Positions 1 to 6,115 of a stretch of DNA of 6,115 nt are shown piece after piece. Under the pieces are notes generated by a model. It had not been told where the DNA came from, did not search any database, and saw only the letters and a program-made list of their open reading frames with translations. The stretch comes from Nitrospirota bacterium. GTDB taxonomy: Bacteria; Nitrospirota; Nitrospiria; Nitrospirales; Nitrospiraceae. The number at the start of each line of letters is the position of its first letter. Position 1 is the first letter of the stretch. A program made the translations under genes and the position numbers. The stretch is taken from contig SCVQ01000197.1 of the NCBI GenBank assembly GCA_004296865.1, positions 1-6,115 of the forward strand. The letters are read 5' to 3'.

Positions 1-1254
1 GCCACGCACGGGGCCAAGGTCACGCTCTACGAGATGCGTCCGAAGGAGTCCACCCAGGCCCACAAGACCGGGTTTCTGGCTGAACTGGTCTGCTCCAACT
101 CCTTGGGGTCCGCGGACGTGCTCAACGCGCCCGGCATCCTCAAAGAGGAGATGCGGCGCCTCAACTCGCTGATCATCAAAGTGGCGGACGAAGTCCGCGT
201 GCCGGCCGGCTCGGCGCTGGCCGTGGATCGCGATCTCTTCTCGCAAGGCATCACGCGCGAACTGGAAAGCCACCCGAATGTCCGCATCCTCCGCGAGGAA
301 ATCAAGGAGATCCCGACCGACTGCGTCTGCATCGTCGCCACCGGCCCCCTCACTTCCGACGCCATGGCCACGGCGATCCTGAATTTGACGCATGCCAAGA
401 GCTTGTATTTCTTCGATGCCATCTCCCCGATCATCGATGCGGACTCCATCAACATGGATCGCGTGTTCCGAGCCTCCCGCTACGACAAGGGCGGGGCGGA
501 CTACCTGAACTGCCCAATGGACGAGGCGACCTATGGAGCCTTCTACGACGCCATGATCAAGGCGGAGAAGGTCCAGCCGAAAGACTTCGAGAAGACCCCC
601 TATTTCGAAGCCTGTATCCCCATCGAGGTCATGGCGGAACGCGGGAAACAGACCATGCTCTTCGGCCCTTTAAAGCCGGTGGGATTGGAAGACCCGAAGA
701 CCGGCGCGCGCCCTTGCGCCGTCGTGCAGCTCAGGGCCGAGAACGCCCACGGTTCCTGCTACAACATGGTCGGGTTCCAAACCAAGCTGACCTATCCGGA
801 GCAGCGCCGGGTCTTCCGCATGATTCCCGGCTTGGAACAGGCCGAGTTCCTCCGCTATGGAAGCCTGCACCGCAACACCTTCGTGAACGCGCCGCAACTG
901 CTCCGGGAGACGCTGCAGTTGAAGGTGCGGGGCACCGCGTTTTTGGCGGGGCAACTCGTCGGCGTGGAAGGCTACACCGAATCCGCCGCGATGGGGGGCC
1001 TGGCCGGCCTCAACGCCGCCAGGGGGATCGCGGGGCTTCCCTTGGTCACTCCGCCGCCGACCACGGCCCATGGCAGCCTCATCCACTACATCACGACCGC
1101 GGACCCCCGCCACTTTCAGCCGATCAATACGAACTACGGCCTGTTTCCGCCCCTGCCCAGCAAAATCCGCGACAAGGACGAGAAGCGGCGCCGTATCAGC
1201 CAACGGGCTCTGGAGGACCTTGAGGCATGGAAGACGCAATCCGGTCTTTCATGA
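1..1254 (+). CDS. trmFO: TrmFO, folate/FAD-dependent tRNA (uracil-54-C5)-methyltransferase, 5' partial
   Basis: The product makes m5U54 in the tRNA T-loop in the cytoplasm, using methylenetetrahydrofolate as carbon donor and FADH2 as reductant. The reading frame is open from base 1 and continues upstream; the first in-window ATG (34) is internal, because the preceding codons read VTLYEM, part of the conserved segment just after the FAD-binding glycine motif. By comparison with the remembered B. subtilis protein roughly 25 N-terminal residues, including the GxGLAG dinucleotide-binding loop, lie outside the window. Visible family signatures are AELVCSNSLGS, carrying the Cys that corresponds to the reported catalytic Cys53 of B. 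subtilis TrmFO (here LAELVCSNSLGS), then VPAGSALAVDR, ATGPLTSD, SRYDKGGADYLNCPM, MLFGPLKPVGLE, YNMVGFQTKL, HRNTFVNAP, GQLVGVEGYTESAAMGG and a C-terminal HYITTADPRHFQPINTNYG. The stop overlaps xerC by 28 bp. Identification is secure; only the 5' end is missing. Confidence 0.97.
   Translation, partial: ATHGAKVTLYEMRPKESTQAHKTGFLAELVCSNSLGSADVLNAPGILKEEMRRLNSLIIKVADEVRVPAGSALAVDRDLFSQGITRELESHPNVRILREEIKEIPTDCVCIVATGPLTSDAMATAILNLTHAKSLYFFDAISPIIDADSINMDRVFRASRYDKGGADYLNCPMDEATYGAFYDAMIKAEKVQPKDFEKTPYFEACIPIEVMAERGKQTMLFGPLKPVGLEDPKTGARPCAVVQLRAENAHGSCYNMVGFQTKLTYPEQRRVFRMIPGLEQAEFLRYGSLHRNTFVNAPQLLRETLQLKVRGTAFLAGQLVGVEGYTESAAMGGLAGLNAARGIAGLPLVTPPPTTAHGSLIHYITTADPRHFQPINTNYGLFPPLPSKIRDKDEKRRRISQRALEDLEAWKTQSGLS
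1212..1216 (+). promoter_or_regulatory. Ribosome binding site for xerC, deciding between two starts
   Basis: GGAGG lies inside the end of trmFO, 10 nt before the ATG at 1227. A second in-frame ATG at 1251 forms an ATGA with the trmFO stop, but it has no purine-rich stretch at proper distance and would remove the AIRSF part of the first core-binding helix. The site therefore favours the 1227 start. Confidence 0.6.
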
Positions 1255-2240
1255 CCTTTTTGGAGGTGGAACAGGGCGCGTCCCGCGAGACGATTCGCGG
1301 CTACCACTCAGACCTTCGCCAATTCCTCTCCTTCGTGCGCACGACCCGCCCCGGCGACGCCCCGCCGCTCGCCCCGGCCGATGTGGACCCGCTGACGATC
1401 CGCGGCTACCTGGCCTGGCTGGATCGGAAAAATGAAAAGAAGTCTTCCCTGGCCCGCAAGCTGGCCGCGTTGCGCAGCCTCTATCGCTTCCTCGGGCGCG
1501 ACGAGCGGGTGAGCATGAACCCGGCCGCGGAGGTCCGCTCGCCGAAGCAGCCGCAGTACCTGCCGCGAGTCTTGAGCAAGGACGACGCCAACGCGCTCAT
1601 GGAATTTCCGGACGGGGACGGACCGCTGGTCCTGCGTGACCGGGCGATTTTGGAGACGCTCTATTCGACGGGAGCCCGCGTGAGCGAATTGGTGGGCATC
1701 GATCAAGACGATCTGAATCTGAACGATGGACTGGTGCGCTTGCGCGGCAAGGGCCGGAAAGAACGGATCGTGCCCATTGGGACCGTCGCCGTCGAGGCGC
1801 TCAAGGAGTACCACGAAAAACTCCGGCCATCGGCGATCAGCCATCAGCTATCGGCTCCCGTCTTTATGAACCATCGGAGCGGCCGCCTGACCGCCAGGAG
1901 CGTCGAACGGATCGTGGGCAAATATTCCGCCCGACTATCGGGAGGCCGCATCAGCCCCCATGCCCTCCGCCATTCCTTCGCGACCCATCTCCTGGACGAA
2001 GGCGCAGACCTCCGCGCGATCCAAGAAATGCTGGGACATGCCTCGCTCGGCACGACGCAGAAGTACACGCACCTGGCCACGGACCACCTGATGGCGGTCT
2101 ACGACCGCGCCCATCCGAGGGCGGGACGGTCGGCCACGCGACCGGCCGCAGGATCGATCGGCGGCAGCAGCGCGGAGCCGGTCGCCGGGACAGGCGCTGA
2201 CCCGACCATCCGGACGACCGATCGGAAAACACGACCATGA
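1227..2240 (+). CDS. xerC: Tyrosine recombinase XerC
   Basis: Site-specific recombinase of the XerC/XerD type, which resolves chromosome dimers at the dif site in the cytoplasm. In 337 residues it has an N-terminal SAM-like core-binding domain (about 1-110) and a catalytic domain (about 115-298). All catalytic residues are visible: R151 in TGARVSEL, K175 in [10 protein letters not shown]245 and R248 in [11 protein letters not shown]271 in [10 protein letters not shown], and the nucleophile Y280 in QKYTHL. The family C-terminus YDRAHPRA ends near residue 299; about 38 more residues, rich in Gly, Ala, Arg, Thr and Pro, follow and match nothing I know in the family. Residues 201-210 are encoded by a tandem heptamer repeat and fall in a variable loop. 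The start at 1227 has a GGAGG; the stop overlaps the hslV start (ATGA). The neighbouring trmFO and hslVU match the codV position in B. subtilis. XerC rather than XerD is called from this context and from the length; phage or plasmid integrase is unlikely. Confidence 0.93.
   Translation: MEDAIRSFMTFLEVEQGASRETIRGYHSDLRQFLSFVRTTRPGDAPPLAPADVDPLTIRGYLAWLDRKNEKKSSLARKLAALRSLYRFLGRDERVSMNPAAEVRSPKQPQYLPRVLSKDDANALMEFPDGDGPLVLRDRAILETLYSTGARVSELVGIDQDDLNLNDGLVRLRGKGRKERIVPIGTVAVEALKEYHEKLRPSAISHQLSAPVFMNHRSGRLTARSVERIVGKYSARLSGGRISPHALRHSFATHLLDEGADLRAIQEMLGHASLGTTQKYTHLATDHLMAVYDRAHPRAGRSATRPAAGSIGGSSAEPVAGTGADPTIRTTDRKTRP
1827..1854 (+). repeat. Four tandem heptamers (CNATCRG) inside xerC
   Basis: The bases read as four consecutive 7-mers: CCATCGG, CGATCAG, CCATCAG and CTATCGG. 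The unit CGATCAG(C) is the reverse complement of GCTGATCG, which occurs twice in the hslU-argB gap. The repeat encodes residues 201-210 ([10 protein letters not shown]), in the loop between the strand carrying the catalytic Lys and the segment [12 protein letters not shown]. The reading frame stays open through it. Calling it the same repeat family as the intergenic one rests on the shared 7-nt periodicity and the shared core word. Confidence 0.6.
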
Positions 2241-2769
2241 TCATTCGTTCCACGACCATTTTGTGCGTCAGATGCAATGGCCGCGTCGCCATGGGTTCAG
2301 ACGGCCAGGTCACGGTGGGCACCACGGTGATGAAAAACAACGCGCGCAAGCTTCGCCGCCTGCACCACGACCTGATTCTGGCCGGCTTTGCCGGCGCCAC
2401 AGCCGACGCCTTCACGCTGTTTGAGAAGTTCGAGACCAAGTTGGAGGAGTACCGCGGCAACTTGACCCGTGCCGCAGTGGAATTGGCCAAGGACTGGAGG
2501 ACCGACCGGGTCCTGCGGCGATTGGAAGCGTTGCTGGCGGTCGCCGACCAGGAGCATTCTTTCGTGATCTCCGGCACCGGCGACGTGGTGGAACCGGAAG
2601 ACGGGATCCTGGCCATCGGCTCCGGCGGCCCTTACGCCCTGGCGGCCGCGCGGGCCCTGTTGGGACACTCGACGCTGGACGCGCGCACCGTCGTCGAAGA
2701 ATCCATGAAAATCGCCGGCGGCATCGACATCTATACCAATCTCCAGATCGTCATCGAGGAGCTGGCGCC

Positions 2770-2773
<4 letters not shown>
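2237..2773 (+). CDS. hslV: HslV (ClpQ), peptidase subunit of the HslUV protease
   Basis: Threonine peptidase of the proteasome-beta fold that assembles as a double hexamer and degrades proteins unfolded by HslU in the cytoplasm. The translation begins [12 protein letters not shown]. The family's mature protein starts at TTI, so residues 1-5 should be a short propeptide removed by self-cleavage, leaving Thr6 as the nucleophile. With Thr6 as position 1, Asp22 and Lys38 fall at the conserved positions 17 and 33. Also visible are [17 protein letters not shown], the [20 protein letters not shown] segment and a C-terminal [13 protein letters not shown]. The length of 178 residues is normal. The ATG at 2237 overlaps the xerC stop as ATGA; the upstream GGAAA at 2224-2228 is only a weak ribosome site, so coupling to xerC translation is likely. 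The end overlaps hslU by an ATGA. Confidence 0.97.
2756..2761 (+). promoter_or_regulatory. Ribosome binding site for hslU
   Basis: GAGGAG lies within the final hslV codons, 8 nt before the hslU ATG at 2770. This is close to ideal and much stronger than the site before hslV, which suits high, partly independent initiation of the ATPase gene. Confidence 0.65.
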
Positions 2774-4188
<1,415 letters not shown>

Positions 4189-4192
4189 GAAG

Positions 4193-4327
4193 TGATCAGC
4201 ATTCAGCCTTCTGTCGTCAATTTTTCGACTCAGCGCTGATCGCTGGCAACTGACAGCAAGGAGTTTGCTGCTGATCCCTTGTAAAATCCGACTGCTTGTG
4301 GCTGAATGCTGAACGCTGATCGCTGAG
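4193..4327. repeat. Intergenic heptamer repeat cluster with nested inverted repeats (hslU-argB gap)
   Basis: The gap has no convincing ORF. A perfect 13-bp inverted repeat pairs 4196-4208 (TCAGCATTCAGCC) with 4300-4312. The right side reads as four 7-mers: GGCTGAA, TGCTGAA, CGCTGAT, CGCTGAG (4300-4327). The 12-mer CGCTGATCGCTG occurs twice, at 4234-4245 and 4314-4325. Smaller stems nest inside: CTGTC/GACAG (4211-4215 with 4252-4256), CAGCG/CGCTG (4231-4235 with 4241-4245), and an alternative 6-bp hairpin CAGCAA/TTGCTG (4254-4259 with 4265-4270). No stem is followed by a T-run, so a Rho-independent terminator is not supported. I read it as a REP-like element; its function is unknown. Confidence 0.7.
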
Positions 4328-4330
4328 GGG
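4325..4330 (+). promoter_or_regulatory. Ribosome binding site for argB, partly made of repeat sequence
   Basis: GAGGGG lies 8 nt before the argB ATG at 4339. Its first three bases belong to the last heptamer of the intergenic repeat (CGCTGAG, 4321-4327), so pairing in the repeat could affect access to the site. Confidence 0.65.
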
Positions 4331-4338
4331 CTGCCTTT

Positions 4339-5232
4339 ATGAACAAGTTGATCAAAAAAGCCGACGTGCTGGTCGAGGCCCTACCCTACATCCGCACCTT
4401 CACTGGCAAGACCGTGGTGATCAAGTACGGCGGGAAGGCGATGACCGAGGACGCCCTCAAGGACCGGTTTGCGCTGGACGTCGTCCTCTTGAAATACGTG
4501 GGGCTCAACCCCGTGATCGTGCACGGCGGCGGGCCGCAGATCGATCAGATGTTGAAGCGGCTCGGCTTGGAGGCCAAGTTCCGACAGGGCGTGCGCGTGA
4601 CCGACCGGCCCACGATGGACGTGGTCGAAATGGTCCTGGGCGGCAAGATCAACAAGGAGATCGTGGCTCTGCTGAACCGGCACGGCGCCAAGGCGGTCGG
4701 ACTCACGGGCAAGGACGGCGGCCTCATCCAGGCCAAACCGCTCACCGCCAAGGCCTGGGCGGAAAGCCTCTGCACGGACCCGGACGGGCCGCCGGACGAA
4801 GACTTCGGCCTTGTGGGAGCGGTGCAGTCAGTGGACCCTCAAATCCTCTTGAAGCTCCAGCAAGACAACTTCATCCCCGTGATCGCCCCCATCGGAACCG
4901 ACCGCGAGGGCCGCTCCTACAACATCAACGCCGACCTGGTGGCCGGCGCGGTAGCCGCGGCGCTCCAAGCGGAAAAACTGCTGGTGCTGACCGACGTGAA
5001 GGGCATCCGCGACGCCAAGGGCCGCCACGTCTCCACCCTCTCGCGCAAGGACATGCAGCGCATGGTCAAGAAAGGCACGATCAGCGCCGGCATGCTCCCC
5101 AAAGTCCATGCCTGCCTGATGGCGCTGGACGGAGGCGTGAAGAAAGCCCACATCATCGACGGCCGGATGCCCCATGCCATCCTCCTGGAAGTGTTTACGG
5201 ACAAGGGGATCGGGACCGAGATCGTCTCCTAG
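4339..5232 (+). CDS. argB: N-acetylglutamate kinase ArgB
   Basis: Phosphorylates N-acetyl-L-glutamate with ATP, the second step of arginine synthesis, in the cytoplasm. The 297-residue product has the amino acid kinase fold: VVIKYGGKAM (26-35) with the catalytic Lys29, VHGGGPQID (61-69), RVTD (86-89) at the N-acetylglutamate site, VGLTGKDGG (120-128), YNINAD (194-199) with the conserved Asp199, TDVKGI (218-223) and GMLPK (251-255) with Lys255. The segment before Lys29 (MNKLIKKADVLVEALPYIRT) is the additional N-terminal helix found in hexameric, arginine-inhibited kinases such as those of Thermotoga and Pseudomonas and absent from the E. coli dimer. The C-terminus HIIDGRMPHAILLEVFTDKGIGTEIV also fits that class, so feedback inhibition by arginine is inferred. 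The start has GAGGGG at 8 nt. The gene is separated from hslU by 150 bp of repeat, so it may have its own transcript or be read through; no promoter is evident. No other arg gene lies in the window. Confidence 0.97.
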   Translation: MNKLIKKADVLVEALPYIRTFTGKTVVIKYGGKAMTEDALKDRFALDVVLLKYVGLNPVIVHGGGPQIDQMLKRLGLEAKFRQGVRVTDRPTMDVVEMVLGGKINKEIVALLNRHGAKAVGLTGKDGGLIQAKPLTAKAWAESLCTDPDGPPDEDFGLVGAVQSVDPQILLKLQQDNFIPVIAPIGTDREGRSYNINADLVAGAVAAALQAEKLLVLTDVKGIRDAKGRHVSTLSRKDMQRMVKKGTISAGMLPKVHACLMALDGGVKKAHIIDGRMPHAILLEVFTDKGIGTEIVS

Positions 5233-5356
5233 CAGGCAGCTGAAAATGGCCCCCAACTTTGTTCTCGGGCACTCGGACCCCTCAACGTACTTTTCCAGTA
5301 CGCCTCGGGGCCCTCACGCCCTGTGGCCGCGCTGGCTGGCCATTTTGAGCTGCCTG
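5233..5356. repeat. Palindromic element with 19-bp terminal inverted repeats (REP/MITE-like)
   Basis: The ends 5233-5251 (CAGGCAGCTGAAAATGGCC) and 5338-5356 (GGCCATTTTGAGCTGCCTG) are reverse complements at 18 of 19 positions. The match continues outward, with one bulged base, into CCTA at 5229-5232, inside the argB stop, and TAGG at 5357-5360. An inner hairpin nests at the centre: CGTAC (5286-5290) with GTACG (5298-5302) around a 7-nt loop, continued after a 4+4 internal loop by CCCC (5278-5281) with GGGG (5307-5310), then GG with CC. No open frame of gene quality and no transposase is present. From memory, elements with CAGGCTG...AAAA ends and a GTAC-rich centre recur between genes in Nitrospira-like genomes; that was not checked. 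It could also act as an RNA 3' end stabiliser after argB. Confidence 0.75.
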
Positions 5357-5376
5357 TAGGCAAGCCTTTTCTCCAC

Positions 5377-6003
5377 ATGAAGCCCTCCAAGAAACCAGGC
5401 ACTGGAGCCGCTCAGAAGATCCCGCAGCCGGACGCCAAGTCGGCGTTGCTCGTCACGGACATCCAAAATGATTTCTGCCCCGGCGGCGCCCTCGCAGTTC
5501 CCGGCGGCGACGCCATCATCCCGCTCGTCAACCGGTATATCCAGCTCTTTCACCAGAAGGGCTGCCACGTCATCGCCAGCCGCGACTGGCATCCGCCGGG
5601 ACATCGCTCATTCAAAGAACAAGGAGGCCCCTGGCCGATTCATTGTACGCAAGGCTCGCGGGGCGCCCAATTTCATCCAGCCCTCGTGCTGCCTGTCGGC
5701 TGTCTGATCATTTCCAAAGCCACCGATCCAACGAAGGAAGCCTATTCCGCTTTTGAAGGCACTCCCTTGGAAGAACAGCTCCGCGACTGCGGAATCGAAA
5801 CCCTCTACATCACCGGGATCGCGATCGATTACTGCATCAAGAACACGGTGCTGGATGCCTGCAGGCTGGGCTTTCGGGTCGTGGTGCTGGAGGATGCCAT
5901 TCTCGGAATCGACGCCGCGCCGGGCGACTGCAAACGGGCGATCGAGGCCATGAAGAAAGCCGGCGCCGTCTTTGCCAATGCCAAGGATTTGGGCCTGTGC
6001 TAA
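5377..6003 (+). CDS. pncA: Nicotinamidase PncA (isochorismatase-like hydrolase family)
   Basis: Hydrolyses nicotinamide to nicotinate and ammonia for NAD salvage through the Preiss-Handler route, in the cytoplasm. With ATG 5377 the product has 208 residues, and every active-site element of the family is visible: catalytic Asp28 in VTDIQNDFCPGGAL, Lys114 in ISKATDP, and the nucleophile Cys153 in GIAIDYCIKNT. The metal-binding group is Asp70, His72 and His76 in RDWHPPGH, with His89 in WPIHCTQG. A longer frame opens at GTG 5323 but its first codons lie in the palindromic repeat and add 18 residues outside the fold, so ATG 5377 is preferred; its ribosome site is weak (AGG at 5358-5360 is too far). 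The product begins with about 20 Lys/Pro/Gly-rich residues before the first strand. The end overlaps the next gene by 7 bp. A different amidase of the same family is possible, but the full motif set favours nicotinamidase. Confidence 0.92.
   Translation: MKPSKKPGTGAAQKIPQPDAKSALLVTDIQNDFCPGGALAVPGGDAIIPLVNRYIQLFHQKGCHVIASRDWHPPGHRSFKEQGGPWPIHCTQGSRGAQFHPALVLPVGCLIISKATDPTKEAYSAFEGTPLEEQLRDCGIETLYITGIAIDYCIKNTVLDACRLGFRVVVLEDAILGIDAAPGDCKRAIEAMKKAGAVFANAKDLGLC
5983..5987 (+). promoter_or_regulatory. Ribosome binding site for the gene starting at 5997
   Basis: AAGGA lies inside the end of pncA, 9 nt before GTG 5997. It supports this start over GTG 6015, which has no comparable site. Confidence 0.5.
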
Positions 6004-6115
6004 GCACGCCATCCGTGAGAGCCAGGCTTCGCACCCATGTGGAATCCCTCGTCGGCGAACGTCATCCGCTCTCTTCCCCCGACCGTCTCCTCCAAGCCGA
6101 ACACTATCTCACCGA
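5997..6115 (+). CDS. Probable M28-type zinc peptidase, N-terminal fragment (3' partial)
   Basis: An open frame runs from GTG 5997 to the window end and continues beyond it. It overlaps the pncA stop by 7 bp and has AAGGA at 9 nt, so translation is probably coupled. The 39 complete visible codons read MLSTPSVRARLRTHVESLV, then GERHPLSSPDRLLQAEHYLT. The pattern of a helix with HVxxLxGERHP followed by an SSPxxLxxAExYL helix resembles the N-terminus of M28-family aminopeptidases, which precedes the zinc-binding domain. No metal ligand or catalytic residue is in the window, so this is a resemblance from memory only. An alternative frame from ATG 6037 is open too but gives a composition unlike a protein start. 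That a gene begins here is fairly safe; the family is tentative. Confidence 0.55.
   Translation, partial: MLSTPSVRARLRTHVESLVGERHPLSSPDRLLQAEHYLT

Noticed and set aside
670..1239. Antisense and alternate-frame ORFs over the 3' half of trmFO (also 714-1223 and 1070-1435 on the + strand)
   Set aside because: The trmFO frame is conserved from end to end here; the other frames are Arg/Gly/Pro-rich shadows without recognisable domains.
1860..2080. XerC as a mobile-element integrase next to an attachment site
   Set aside because: The gene sits in a conserved housekeeping block, with no tRNA gene, direct-repeat att site or cargo genes nearby.
2127..2144. Small inverted repeat CGGTCG/CGACCG in the XerC tail
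   Set aside because: Six-base arms in GC-rich coding DNA are expected by chance and it is far from any transcript end.
4189..4338. CRISPR array or riboswitch in the hslU-argB gap
   Set aside because: The repeats are contiguous 7-mers without spacers, and no known riboswitch core was recognised.
4828..5256. Antisense frame of 142 codons over argB, extending into the repeat
   Set aside because: It mirrors argB codons, has no family resemblance, and starts inside the palindromic element.
5174..5359. 61-codon + strand frame across the argB end and the palindrome
   Set aside because: It is out of frame with argB, is composed mostly of repeat sequence and has no ribosome site or recognisable motif.
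5338..5372. Rho-independent terminator after argB
   Set aside because: The T-runs at 5343-5346 lie inside the stem arm and the TTTT at 5367-5370 is not preceded directly by a stable GC stem, so the palindrome does not have the normal terminator form.

Overview
The window reads as a GC-rich, gene-dense chromosomal segment with every gene on the + strand. In order it holds the 3' part of trmFO (tRNA m5U54 methyltransferase), xerC (tyrosine recombinase), hslV and hslU (ATP-dependent protease), argB (N-acetylglutamate kinase), a pncA-type nicotinamidase, and the first codons of a further gene that looks like an M28-type peptidase. The gene set, the sequence style and the intergenic repeats suggest a Nitrospira-like member of the Nitrospirota. 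That placement is recollection and inference; no marker gene here proves it.

Positions 1-4188 form one tightly packed block. trmFO and xerC overlap by 28 bp, and xerC/hslV and hslV/hslU each overlap by an ATGA, so the four genes are very likely cotranscribed and translationally coupled. The order trmFO-xerC-hslV-hslU is the one known from Firmicutes (B. subtilis topA-trmFO-codV-clpQ-clpY-codY). Here codY is absent and argB comes next.

Positions 4189-4338 are the first real intergenic gap. It is filled by short imperfect heptamer repeats (GCTGAN-type, both orientations) that can fold into nested stems, and the last repeat unit runs into the argB ribosome binding site. A smaller cluster of the same heptamer lies inside the xerC coding sequence (1827-1854), where it encodes a loop between catalytic motifs.

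Positions 5233-5376, between argB and the nicotinamidase gene, hold a separate palindromic element of about 124 bp. It has 19-bp terminal inverted repeats (18/19 matching) and a nested inner hairpin, so it looks like a REP- or MITE-type repeat. It sits directly on the argB stop codon and comes close to the pncA start.

The last two genes, pncA and the partial peptidase-like gene, overlap by 7 bp. The window is mostly conserved housekeeping. I see no new defence, mobile or biosynthetic system; the repeats are the least explained part.
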